DNA of 15,207 bases from JAPLFM01 sp964650885 (GCA_964650885.1 CAZYXG010000051.1:1-15207), one strand, 5' to 3'; shown: positions 7,357 through 15,016, counted from the stretch's first letter. Notes: generated by a model from the letters alone, not told the origin. Program-made: numbers and translations.

Positions 7357-7372
7357 TTGAACGTTTGTTCAA
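7357..7372. promoter_or_regulatory. Probable TetR operator
   Basis: A perfect 16-base inverted repeat, TTGAACGTTTGTTCAA (arms TTGAAC / GTTCAA, 4-base spacer), lies 8 bases before the chosen tetR start. Size, symmetry and position are typical of TetR-family operators, many of which have a TGAAC...GTTCA core. I saw no second copy in the window. Binding here would block transcription of the tetR-hydrolase pair. Confidence 0.6.
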
Positions 7373-7419
7373 AAATAAGAAAAGAATAATTAATTACAAA
7401 ATATATAATCTTATAAGCC

Positions 7420-7447
7420 AAAAAAAACCACCCAATTGGGTGGTTTT
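7420..7447. terminator. Bidirectional palindromic terminator after nlpC
   Basis: AAAACCACCC AATT GGGTGGTTTT (7424-7447) is a perfect palindrome with a GC-rich six-pair core. On the minus strand it is followed by a run of eight T, so it ends the nlpC transcript 29 bases after the stop codon and insulates tetR downstream. On the plus strand the T run is only four bases, so it is weaker in that direction. Confidence 0.8.
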
Positions 7448-7475
7448 CAATTTTAACTTACTTTATTAATAAAGA

Positions 7476-8444
7476 TTACTGATTGCTTTCTTCTTCGTTT
7501 TCTTCCATAGCAGCTTTTTTGTTAGCTGTTACTTTAAGTGATAAGTTTTTCATATCTGTCTCTCTTAATCTTCTAGCACCACAATAAGCTTTTGTATAAA
7601 ATGTTGATTCTAAAGATGATACTGTAACACCGAAGCGAGAACTGGCGTGAGCGAATAAATTATCGCCTAAGTATATTCCAACGTGTGAAGCGAAACGTTT
7701 GCTATAAGTATGGAAGAAAATCATATCGCCGAATTGCAATTTCGATTTTGGAATAGATTTTCCAATTTGGATTTGTTCCCTGGCTGTGCGGGGAATCATT
7801 ATATTTGCAGTTTGATAGAACACAGCTTGAGTGAATGCAGAGCAATCTATTGCTCTTTTGCCCATGCCACCCATTCTATATGGAGTACCAAACCAGCCCA
7901 TTATTTTCTTCATCATATCAGATTTCTTCAAAGTTGCAAAACTGACATTACCAGTTTGATTTTGGGGAATTTCTTCTATGTTTACTTCATCTTCATCGCT
8001 ATCGTCTATAAATTGCGACCAAAGTGACATAATGCGTTCTTCATCTACTATAATATCATCATAAGCTTCCAATGCTGCAATATCCTCACCCAAATCACCA
8101 ATTACTTCACCCGTTTCTAGGTCAATAGATTGTTCAGGGAATTGGAAATCTTGTGCTTCTTCTTCATCTTTTCTGAAAATAGATTCTTTGTTAGCAGCAG
8201 TAAGTATGGCATCTGGATTGGATTGCAATCCAGCAATATCCGAAACTTCTTGTGAATTATTTACAATAGTAGAAATTGCTAATTGTCGAGTTTTAGCAGG
8301 GTTGTAAACGCGTGATTTTTTTGATTTACCTCTTTTCTTGCCCTTCTTTTTTGCTAATGCATCATTTGTTGCAGCAAAAAACAAGCAAGGAACTAGTATG
8401 AGTATTAGTAAGTTTTTAATTGAAACTAATAGTTTAGTATTCAT
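7476..8444 (-). CDS. Exported NlpC/P60 cell-wall hydrolase
   Basis: Cysteine peptidase of the NlpC/P60 family, expected to cut peptidoglycan stem peptides in the periplasm. Start: the ATG at 8444 has the clear purine-rich ribosome site GGGAG just upstream and opens a signal peptide (hydrophobic LLILILVPCLFFAAT, cleavage probably after ALA at residue 31); an in-frame ATG at 8486 would bury the signal. The mature 322-residue precursor then has a strongly basic patch (KKKGKKRGKSKKSR), a long acidic low-complexity linker (about 90-160), and the catalytic domain at about 180-295: Cys201 in RAIDCSAFTQAVF, His254 in FASHVGIYLG, and His266 in FAHAS. The tail after residue 300 is charged and probably disordered. 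It is a single-gene transcript with a roughly 120-base leader and ends at a strong palindromic terminator. Confidence 0.9.
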   Translation of the reverse strand: MNTKLLVSIKNLLILILVPCLFFAATNDALAKKKGKKRGKSKKSRVYNPAKTRQLAISTIVNNSQEVSDIAGLQSNPDAILTAANKESIFRKDEEEAQDFQFPEQSIDLETGEVIGDLGEDIAALEAYDDIIVDEERIMSLWSQFIDDSDEDEVNIEEIPQNQTGNVSFATLKKSDMMKKIMGWFGTPYRMGGMGKRAIDCSAFTQAVFYQTANIMIPRTAREQIQIGKSIPKSKLQFGDMIFFHTYSKRFASHVGIYLGDNLFAHASSRFGVTVSSLESTFYTKAYCGARRLRETDMKNLSLKVTANKKAAMEENEEESNQ

Positions 8445-8579
8445 TTTTCTCCCTTTTTTTAAAGATAAAGCTTTGTGCTTCATCAAGTTATGAAAAACTA
8501 TCTGTCACTACAGGGATGGTTCTTCTGAACCAAAAACCGGCAACTGATTTATTTTGCGAATGCAATTAAAGCAAAAATA
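8445..8579 (-). promoter_or_regulatory. nlpC 5' leader with stacked hairpins
   Basis: A -7-like TATTTTTG lies on the minus strand at 8572-8579 (no good -33 partner at the expected spacing), which would give an RNA leader of about 120 bases. Within it are three hairpins in minus-strand order: GGTTC-AGAA-GAACC (8518-8531), CTGT-AGTG-ACAG (8503-8514), and TTCAT-AACTTG-ATGAA (8479-8494). The ribosome site GGGAG follows at 8449-8453. NlpC/P60 genes are sometimes under c-di-AMP (ydaO) riboswitch control, but I could not match the conserved ydaO sequence here. An unknown structured leader is possible. Confidence 0.3.
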
Positions 8580-8838
8580 CATTAATATCAAATTAAAATT
8601 TCATTGTCTCTGGAAGCAATCTGATGATAATTAGACTTTAACTTTATAAACTCCATTGCTTTACTGAAATTACTTAAAAATTGAAAAAAATTACAAATTT
8701 CCCACATTTTCGACTTTATTGGTTAAATGACTTGGCAAAAACTTTTGCAAATTTTGTTTAATCCTTTTATTAGCCACAAAATATTGCGAAATTTGTAAAC
8801 TGAATTAGTTCAAGATGAAATAAACTTATACTTAGATA
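8580..8838. other. metG upstream region with repeated TWTTGCRAA motif
   Basis: No gene is seen in this part of the 394-base nlpC-metG divergent gap. It holds two related 15-base direct repeats, TTTTGCAAATTTTGT (8743-8757) and TATTGCGAAATTTGT (8782-8796), identical at 12 of 15 positions. A third partial copy, TTTTGCGAA, lies at 8552-8560. The first repeat also forms an imperfect inverted repeat with 8776-8787 (GCAAATTTTGT / ACAAAATATTGC) and a small one with GCAAAA at 8735-8740. A regulator site is possible. No T-box or clear TAnnTTTG promoter was found. Confidence 0.3.
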
Positions 8839-11031
8839 ATGAATCAAAGAAAACTCATAACTTCCGCTTTACCTTATGCAAATGGCTATATCCATTTGGG
8901 ACACTGTGCTGGTGCTTATTTGCCTGCCGATATCTACGCTCGCTACGCAAGATTAGTTGGCGATGATGTATTATTTATTTGTGGTTCGGACGAACACGGA
9001 GTGGCAATTACGATTGCTGCCGAAAAAGAAAAAGTAACGCCTAAAGATATTATTGATAAATACCACTATGCGAATAAAGCTGCTTTCGATAAGTTTGGAA
9101 TGAGTTTCGATTATTACTCACGCACTTCTATAGATAGTCACCACGAAATTGCTCGTGAGTTTTTTGCTGATTTTCTGAAAAAGAAATACTTAATAGCTAA
9201 AGAAGAAGAGCAACTTTTCGATGAAGAAGCACAAATGTTCTTGCCTGATAGATATGTGGAAGGCACTTGCCCTAATTGTGGATATGATGCGGCACGTGGC
9301 GATCAGTGCGACAAATGCGGCTCTTATTATAACCAGACTGAGTTAATCAATCCTATCAGCTTAATTTCACATAAAACACCTATCAAGAAAATTACTAGAC
9401 ATTGGTATTTCCAGTTTTCACAGTTCCAAGAATTTTTGGAAAAATATATTGAATCACATAGTAAAGATTGGAAAGATAATGTTTTGCAGCAAACTCGTAG
9501 TTGGTTGAACGTAGGACTGACAGAAAGAGCAATCACAAGAGACTTGATTTGGGGGGTGAAGCTTACTGGAATTGAAGGTTTGAGCAATGAAGAAGTGGAG
9601 GGCAAAGCTCTCTATGTATGGTTCGATGCAGTTTTAGGATACATTTCTGCCACAATAGAATACTTCAAAGAAAAAGGTGCTGACGCAAACGAATGGAGAA
9701 ATTGGTGGCAAGCGGAAGAAACAAAGTATTTAGCATTTATTGGTAAAGATAATATTGTGTTCCATACTCTTATTTTTCCTGCTATGCTACACGCTCGTTA
9801 TGATGATCAGAATAAATATATTCTGCCGAACAATGTGCCTGCTAATGAATTTTTAAATTTAGAAGGGCAGAAGTTCTCTAAAAGTAGAAATTGGAGTATT
9901 GACCTAAAAGATTTTTTTGAGGACTTTACCGAGCCACAATATGTAGATACGTTGCGTTATGCCTTGGCTATGAACTTTCCAGAATCGAAAGATAGCGATT
10001 TCACTTGGAAAGATTTCCAAGCAAGAAACAATAATGAATTAGCGGCTATTCTTGGCAATTTTATAAATAGAACTTTACAGTTTACTATTAAGAATTTCGA
10101 TTCTAAGGTGCCAACTTTTACAGAAATAGAGCAATTTACTGCAGACTGGAAATCATTGATTAATGATGATGAAGCTAAAACAACGGCATTAAACGAAAAT
10201 GATAAGTTATTAATTAATTCTCTTGCTGAAAATATTGACGAAGCAATAATTAATTACGAGAAATATAGATTCAGAGATGCTATTTCAAATACTATGAATA
10301 TTGCAAGGGCTGCCAATAAATACTTCAATGATGAAGAACCTTGGAAGAGCATTAAGCAAAACCCTGAGCAAACTGCAAAAACTATGTATGCTTGTTGCCA
10401 AATGGTGGTAAATTTAGCTTGTGTTTTCGCTCCTATTTTGCCACATATTAGCAACGAAATATTTGAAATATTCAATCACAATACTACATTCAATCATTTT
10501 GAATTGAAAAGTACTAATTACTTTGAAATAGCTAAATTACCTTCTCTTGCTGCTGGTGCAAATATCAATGAGCCAAGAATTTTAATTACTAAAATAGAAA
10601 ATGAGCAAATTCAAGCCCAAACAGCAAAACTTGGTACTCCTATTGCAAACGATAAGAAAAAGAATACTACACTTAAAACTATTGATACACCACCAATTAA
10701 TACAAATTTGATTAACTACGATAAATTTAGAGAAACCGACCTAAGAACAGCTAAGGTAATTGAAGCTGAAAATGTTCCCAAATCCAAAAAACTCCTTCGA
10801 TTGCAAGTAGAAGTATCTGGAGAGAAACGCCAAATAATAGCAGGCGTAGCTGAACACTATGCCCCAAGTGATTTAATTGGAAAAACGATTATAATAGTTG
10901 CTAATTTGGAACCAGCTAAAATAATGGGATTGGAATCGCAAGGAATGCTTTTAGCTGCCAACACAAGCGATGGGAAAATTAGAGTAGTTACTTTAGATGA
11001 TGACATTCTTACAGGTGCAGAAGTTCGATGA
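8839..11031 (+). CDS. metG: Methionyl-tRNA synthetase with C-terminal tRNA-binding domain
   Basis: Charges initiator and elongator tRNA-Met with methionine; essential and cytosolic. Its 730 residues carry a class I Rossmann catalytic core with ITSALPYANGYIHLGH (7-22, HIGH-type motif) and one Cys4 zinc knuckle (Cys144, 147, 157, 160). The catalytic loop is KFSKS at 345-349. An anticodon-binding helical domain spans about 390-560. After a polar linker (about 575-622), residues 623-730 form an EMAP-II/Arc1p-type OB fold (YDKFRETDLRTAKVIEAENV, IIAGVAEHY, ANLEPAKIMGLESQGMLLAA), which in this family dimerises the enzyme and helps hold tRNA. The ATG at 8839 matches the family's MxxxKLITSALPYANG opening; there is no Shine-Dalgarno sequence. 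Its stop codon overlaps the trmB start (ATGA), so the two tRNA-directed enzymes are translationally coupled. Confidence 0.97.
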   Translation: MNQRKLITSALPYANGYIHLGHCAGAYLPADIYARYARLVGDDVLFICGSDEHGVAITIAAEKEKVTPKDIIDKYHYANKAAFDKFGMSFDYYSRTSIDSHHEIAREFFADFLKKKYLIAKEEEQLFDEEAQMFLPDRYVEGTCPNCGYDAARGDQCDKCGSYYNQTELINPISLISHKTPIKKITRHWYFQFSQFQEFLEKYIESHSKDWKDNVLQQTRSWLNVGLTERAITRDLIWGVKLTGIEGLSNEEVEGKALYVWFDAVLGYISATIEYFKEKGADANEWRNWWQAEETKYLAFIGKDNIVFHTLIFPAMLHARYDDQNKYILPNNVPANEFLNLEGQKFSKSRNWSIDLKDFFEDFTEPQYVDTLRYALAMNFPESKDSDFTWKDFQARNNNELAAILGNFINRTLQFTIKNFDSKVPTFTEIEQFTADWKSLINDDEAKTTALNENDKLLINSLAENIDEAIINYEKYRFRDAISNTMNIARAANKYFNDEEPWKSIKQNPEQTAKTMYACCQMVVNLACVFAPILPHISNEIFEIFNHNTTFNHFELKSTNYFEIAKLPSLAAGANINEPRILITKIENEQIQAQTAKLGTPIANDKKKNTTLKTIDTPPINTNLINYDKFRETDLRTAKVIEAENVPKSKKLLRLQVEVSGEKRQIIAGVAEHYAPSDLIGKTIIIVANLEPAKIMGLESQGMLLAANTSDGKIRVVTLDDDILTGAEVR

Positions 11032-11741
11032 GCCAGAGAATTATTCCAAATGATGCTATTTCAGAAGTGTTCAATTTGGTGAAGTATCCGCTACCACGCA
11101 GATTCCGTCACCATATTTCGCCCAATGCATATATTGCTTTAGATAAATTAAAAGAAATTCCACCCAGCTATCCACCTTTGATAGAATCAATAGATTGGGC
11201 TAAAGAATTTGCAAAAGGACACACTCCAGACACTTTAGATATTGGCTGTGGCTTTGGTGCATTTCTAATAAAAAACTCATTGTCAAAACCTACTTATAAC
11301 CATTTGGGTTTGGAAGTTAGAGAAGTGCCAGTAGATTATATCCAAAATGTAATAAATACTGAAAAACTCACCAATTTATTAGTTCGCAGATATAGTGTGG
11401 CAAATGGTTTGAAATTTATAGCCGATGACTCAATATCAGAAATTTATTATTTCTTTCCCGACCCTTGGTATAAAAATAAGCACATCAAAAGAAGAGCATT
11501 CAATATGGAATTAATTGCCGAATGCTTTAGAATACTAAAAAGAAATGGCGGAAAATTCTACATTCAAACTGATGTTGAATTTGTGAACGAATGGCACTTG
11601 GAAATAATTAAACAATTTGGCAAATTTAATATTGAGCAACTTAAACCAAATGAAGCTTGGCACCTTACAAGCACAAACCAAGAAGAAACAGTGCTAAAAA
11701 GGGGTTTCGATATATTTAGATTGGTATTGGAGAAGGTTTAG
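11028..11741 (+). CDS. trmB: tRNA (guanine-N7)-methyltransferase
   Basis: S-adenosylmethionine-dependent enzyme that makes 7-methylguanosine at position 46 in the variable loop of many tRNAs. Motifs in the 237 residues: SAM-binding DIGCGFG (71-77), GLEVRE (94-99), the family signature FPDPWYKNKHIKRR (143-156), and the C-terminal TNQEETVLKRG block. Length is normal (E. coli TrmB is about 239). The canonical FPDPWPKKRHHKRR is altered at a few positions but keeps the Asp-Pro-Trp and Lys-Arg-Arg. The N-terminal 60 residues are less conserved. It starts within the metG stop codon and forms a two-gene tRNA operon. No terminator is evident downstream. Confidence 0.93.
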   Translation: MSQRIIPNDAISEVFNLVKYPLPRRFRHHISPNAYIALDKLKEIPPSYPPLIESIDWAKEFAKGHTPDTLDIGCGFGAFLIKNSLSKPTYNHLGLEVREVPVDYIQNVINTEKLTNLLVRRYSVANGLKFIADDSISEIYYFFPDPWYKNKHIKRRAFNMELIAECFRILKRNGGKFYIQTDVEFVNEWHLEIIKQFGKFNIEQLKPNEAWHLTSTNQEETVLKRGFDIFRLVLEKV

Positions 11742-11774
11742 AAACATAGAAAGGTTCACATAATCAAAACTAAA

Positions 11775-11856
11775 TCCGTAGGAACTGCCTGTTTGTAGAA
11801 ACAAAACCTATCCAAAACCAAAGCTCCGAAGGTTTGACCTGAAAAACAACTCATCC
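11775..11856. repeat. Degenerate tandem repeat pair between trmB and lpxH
   Basis: Two related units lie in the convergent gap: 11775-11813 starts TCCGTAGGAACTGCCTG, and 11825-11856 starts TCCGAAGGTTTGACCTG. Each follows the pattern TCCGWAGG, five bases, CCTG, an AAACAA-like stretch, and ATCC. CCGTAGGAA...CCTGTTTGTAGA-like intergenic repeats are common in Bacteroidetes genomes to my recollection, so this is probably a member of a dispersed family. No open reading frame supports it as a gene. Confidence 0.5.
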
Positions 11857-11874
11857 TAAAATTAGTAGAGAAAC

Positions 11875-11901
11875 TATGGGCGGTTTTCTGCACTACCCAT
11901 A
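11875..11901. other. Stem-loop near the end of lpxH
   Basis: TATGGG (11875-11880) and CCCATA (11896-11901) form a perfect six-pair stem with a 15-base loop, between convergent trmB and lpxH. Neither strand has a T run directly after it, so it is not a standard terminator, though it may mark mRNA ends. Confidence 0.3.
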
Positions 11902-11931
11902 AAACAAAATATTTCAAAAAAAACTTGCATC

Positions 11932-12669
11932 TTATTTTGTGAAATACTCACTAAACTTCACAATTTTTAAATCGCCTTTTTCAAGTATTCCGAAAGTTGG
12001 GTCTCCGCCAAGCCAATGCCCCAGATTTATGTATTTACCTTTTGCGTGGTCTATGATTTCAATTTTGTGACGGTGTCCCATTATCACATAGTCAAAACCT
12101 TCTTCGAGTTTGCTTTTGGCGAATTCTCTCATTCCGTCTTTTTCATTGCCGTAATCTTTTTTATCGGTGAAGCCACGGCTTTGCTTGGAGCTATTCGAAG
12201 CAAGCCAAATGCCTAAGTCTGGGTGTAGCCAGCCAAATAATTTCAATGAGATTGGATTGCGAAGAATTGCTCTCAAAATCAGATAGCCAGTGTCGTTGAA
12301 TGCTTTGCCATCGCCATGAGCCAAATAGAATTTTTTGCCGTGGTAAGTTCTTTCAGTGTCTTCTTTAACTATGGAAATTCCAAGCTCTTCTTCAAAAAAT
12401 GTTTTATGCCCGAAATCGTGGTTTCCCATTAAGTATTCTATCTTTATCCCACTTTTAGCAAGTTCATCTAATTTGGCAAGTGTGCGATAGAAATAAGCAG
12501 GAACTACTGTTTTATATTCGAACCAAAAGTCGAATAAATCGCCCAATATGACTATGCCTTCTGTCTCTGGACTTAGGTTTGAAAGCAATTGAAGCAACTT
12601 GTCTTCTCGCTTTCTATCTATTTTTCTTTCGTGGAATCCTAAGTGGACATCAGAAATAAAGTAAAACAT
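11932..12669 (-). CDS. lpxH: UDP-2,3-diacylglucosamine pyrophosphatase
   Basis: Metal-dependent hydrolase of the calcineurin-like phosphoesterase fold that cleaves UDP-2,3-diacylglucosamine to lipid X and UMP, the fourth step of lipid A synthesis at the inner membrane face. All metal-binding blocks are present in the 245 residues: SDVHLG (Asp7, His9), GDLFDFW (Asp44, Asp47), GNHD (Asn83, His84), HGD (His118) and GHRH (His199, His201). A hydrophobic, basic stretch at about 130-157 (LILRAILRNPISLKLFGWLHP) fits the substrate and membrane-facing cap. The start at 12669 puts MFYFISDVHLG at the first strand, as usual. The gene indicates an outer membrane with lipopolysaccharide. It stands alone on this strand, divergent from birA with an 87-base shared upstream region. 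Confidence 0.9.
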   Translation of the reverse strand: MFYFISDVHLGFHERKIDRKREDKLLQLLSNLSPETEGIVILGDLFDFWFEYKTVVPAYFYRTLAKLDELAKSGIKIEYLMGNHDFGHKTFFEEELGISIVKEDTERTYHGKKFYLAHGDGKAFNDTGYLILRAILRNPISLKLFGWLHPDLGIWLASNSSKQSRGFTDKKDYGNEKDGMREFAKSKLEEGFDYVIMGHRHKIEIIDHAKGKYINLGHWLGGDPTFGILEKGDLKIVKFSEYFTK

Positions 12670-12756
12670 TCTTTTTTTTTGAAATTAAATATTTGCTAAA
12701 TTAAACTTTTTAAAACTGAATTTACAATTATTTTACTTTTGTTACTTTAAATTAAA

Positions 12757-13491
12757 ATGAAACAATATCATTTTCCACAAATAGAATCCACAAACGATTT
12801 TGCCAAAGAGCTTCTTAAAAGTGAACAAGAAGTAGTAGTAACAGCAGATTTCCAAACCAAAGGACGTGGCAGAAGCCAAAGAAATTGGGAAGGGGACTAT
12901 GGAGCAAACATATACTTTTCTTACGGACTGTGCCATACAGAAGAAAAACCTGCTAAAAGCTATCTACATTATCAAATTTCTGGGTGTTTGGCTACTTTGG
13001 AGTTGCTCAAGACAGTTACTAAAAAAAACATGTTTATATTGAAATATCCGAATGATATTTATGCTAAAGTGCAAGAAAGAGTAAATCGCAAAATTTCTGG
13101 GATATTAATCGAACACACTTTCCTTGGCGATAAATGCACTAACACTGTAATTGGTATTGGAATCAATGTAAATCAAACTATATTTACAAATCAAATTGTG
13201 GAAATTGCAACTTCATTGAAGATATTAGGTTTTGACTTCGAAATTCAATACTTAATAGACCAACTAGAAATAATTATAAAAAAATATATTAGTATGGGTG
13301 ACGATACTTTATTTGAACTTTGGAGAAATGAGCTGAATATAGAAGGTAAGGATATAATTATTCTTAGCGAAGCCAATAAATGGAAAGTACAATCACTTCA
13401 AAGAGATGGCAGATTGCTGATTCAAAATTTAGAATCCGATATTACTCGTAAAATAGACGATGGACAATCTATTAGGTATAACTTAGATTGA
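12757..13491 (+). CDS. birA: Biotin-[acetyl-CoA-carboxylase] ligase
   Basis: Activates biotin with ATP and attaches it to the carrier lysine of biotin-dependent carboxylases. The 244 residues contain the biotinyl-AMP loop KGRGRSQRNW (35-44), KYPNDI (96-101, usually KWPNDI) and RKISGILIE (111-119, catalytic Lys112), followed by a small C-terminal SH3-like domain (about 195-244). There is no N-terminal helix-turn-helix, so this is a monofunctional class I ligase and not a repressor like E. coli BirA. A TACTTTTG at 12734-12741 matches the Bacteroidetes -7 box and would give a very short leader. It is the first gene of the birA-coaX-glycosyltransferase operon. Confidence 0.93.
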   Translation: MKQYHFPQIESTNDFAKELLKSEQEVVVTADFQTKGRGRSQRNWEGDYGANIYFSYGLCHTEEKPAKSYLHYQISGCLATLELLKTVTKKNMFILKYPNDIYAKVQERVNRKISGILIEHTFLGDKCTNTVIGIGINVNQTIFTNQIVEIATSLKILGFDFEIQYLIDQLEIIIKKYISMGDDTLFELWRNELNIEGKDIIILSEANKWKVQSLQRDGRLLIQNLESDITRKIDDGQSIRYNLD

Positions 13492-13499
13492 TAAACTCA

Positions 13500-14237
13500 A
13501 TGCATAGGAACAAGGAACAGCAAATTTTAGCAATTGATATTGGTAATAGTCAGGTTAAAATTGGATATAATGGGAGTTACTGGGCAACTACCCCAGATAA
13601 TTTCGCCAATAGTTTGATTAAGTTGAATTTGGAAGTTAATTATGTTTTAGCACTTATTTCTTCAGTAAATTCGTCCAATTACACCTTAGTTGAAACTGCT
13701 TTAATTCTACAAAAAATCAAATTTAAATTAGTTGATGACTTACTCTCAAAGCAAATATTAATTAATCTCTCACGAATTAGCAATTCAGGTCAGGATAGAA
13801 TTCTTGGCATATTTGGAGCTTTAACTAAAGCGAAACAGCCACTTTTAGTAGTGGATTGTGGTACTGCAATGACCTTGAATTATTTAGATTCTGATTTGAC
13901 TTTCCTTGGTGGAGCGATATTGCCTGGCTTATATACTCAGTTTGATTCGTTAAATTCAAAGACCGATAAAATTAAAGTTGCAACTATAAATAACCAAGCA
14001 AAATTTCCTGCTTCTAATACTATTGATGCGGTTTCTAGTGGTATATTGTTGAATCTGATAGGTGCAATTGAATCTGCAATTAAGCTAATAGATGAAGAAA
14101 ATTTGACAGTTGTGATTACTGGTGGATATTCGGAAATTATCTACGATTTAATAAATAAAGAGAAAAAATTTGTAATTTTGGAAAATTACTTGGTTTGCAA
14201 AGGCATTTTTTACTTAGAAGAGAAACAAAGAAATTAA
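13500..14237 (+). CDS. coaX: Type III pantothenate kinase
   Basis: Phosphorylates pantothenate, the first step of CoA synthesis. It is an ASKHA-fold enzyme insensitive to CoA feedback in characterised members. Motifs in the 245 residues: DIGNSQVKIG (13-22, phosphate loop), GQDR (97-100, containing the catalytic Asp), DCGTAMTLN (119-127), GGAILPGL and a late TGGYS. I take the ATG at 13500, eight bases after the birA stop. An in-frame TTG at 13488 overlaps the birA stop and would add 4 residues; neither has a ribosome site. birA and coaX are neighbours or fused in many bacteria, which supports both calls. Confidence 0.92.
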   Translation: MHRNKEQQILAIDIGNSQVKIGYNGSYWATTPDNFANSLIKLNLEVNYVLALISSVNSSNYTLVETALILQKIKFKLVDDLLSKQILINLSRISNSGQDRILGIFGALTKAKQPLLVVDCGTAMTLNYLDSDLTFLGGAILPGLYTQFDSLNSKTDKIKVATINNQAKFPASNTIDAVSSGILLNLIGAIESAIKLIDEENLTVVITGGYSEIIYDLINKEKKFVILENYLVCKGIFYLEEKQRN

Positions 14238-14242
14238 ACGCA

Positions 14243-14986
14243 ATGATAAATAACAAGAAAGTAGTAATAGTACTTCCAGCATATAACGCTGAGAAGACAT
14301 TGGAAAAAACTTATAAAGAGATACCTAAGGATATAGTCGATGATGTAATCTTGGTAGATGATTATTCTACCGATAAGACTTCCGAGCTTGGAAAACAGCT
14401 TGGCATTAACCATATCATACGCCACGAAAAAAACAAGGGTTATGGCGGGAACCAAAAAACTTGCTACAATAAAGCCCTTGAAATTGGAGCTGACATAGTA
14501 ATTATGGTGCATCCAGATTATCAATATACTCCTCTATTGATTCCTTCTATCGCTTATTTAATTGCGAACGAAGTTTACCCAGTCGTTTTGGGTTCGAGAA
14601 TACTTGGAAAGGGTGCTTTAAAAGGTGGTATGCCTATGTATAAGTATATAGCTAATAGATTCCTGACATTAGCACAAAATATGCTTATTGGGCAAAAGCT
14701 TTCAGAATACCACACTGGCTATAGAGCATTTTCAAGAGAAGTGCTTGAGACGATTGCTTTCGATAAGAATTCCGATGATTTCGTTTTCGATAATCAAATG
14801 CTTTCGCAAATATTTATGGCTGGATTCGATATTGCCGAAATCACCTGCCCTACTAAATACTTCGAAGAAGCTTCTTCAATCAACTTCAGCCGAAGTGTGA
14901 AGTATGGAATAGGAGTTCTTGGCACTTCGTTTGTGCATTTTTTCAATAGAATTGGAATAGTAAAAAGCGATATTTACTTTAAATAA
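14243..14986 (+). CDS. Glycosyltransferase family 2 protein (DPM1-like)
   Basis: Predicted GT-A fold, inverting sugar transferase of 248 residues. Motifs: VVIVLPAYNAEKTLEKTY at the first strand, VDDYSTDKT (38-46, nucleotide-sugar binding), NKGYGGNQKTCYNKAL (64-79) and MVHPDYQYTP (88-97, metal-site region). Others are GSRILGKGALKGGMPMYKY, YHTGYRAFSREVL and CPTKYFEEASSINFSRS. This exact set recurs in a strongly conserved family in Bacteroidetes and other phyla that I recognise but cannot assign to a known glycan; polyprenyl-phosphate sugar transfer is a guess from DPM1 likeness. No membrane segments are obvious. An in-frame ATG at 14195 would overlap coaX by 43 bases; the ATG at 14243, five bases after the coaX stop, opens MINNKKVVIVLPAYN as in relatives. 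It is the last gene of the operon, followed by a terminator. Confidence 0.88.
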   Translation: MINNKKVVIVLPAYNAEKTLEKTYKEIPKDIVDDVILVDDYSTDKTSELGKQLGINHIIRHEKNKGYGGNQKTCYNKALEIGADIVIMVHPDYQYTPLLIPSIAYLIANEVYPVVLGSRILGKGALKGGMPMYKYIANRFLTLAQNMLIGQKLSEYHTGYRAFSREVLETIAFDKNSDDFVFDNQMLSQIFMAGFDIAEITCPTKYFEEASSINFSRSVKYGIGVLGTSFVHFFNRIGIVKSDIYFK

Positions 14987-15016
14987 GAATTAATTAAGAA
15001 TAAGATTTAGTAAATA

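Noticed and set aside
8445..8579. ydaO (c-di-AMP) riboswitch before nlpC
   Set aside because: The gene type fits, but the leader is too short and lacks the conserved ydaO blocks I know.
8580..8838. T-box leader for metG
   Set aside because: No T-box sequence, specifier loop or terminator/antiterminator pair is visible, and T-boxes are rare outside Gram-positives.
12742..12936. A 64-codon minus-strand frame over the birA start
   Set aside because: It is antisense to conserved birA codons and has no motif or separate promoter.
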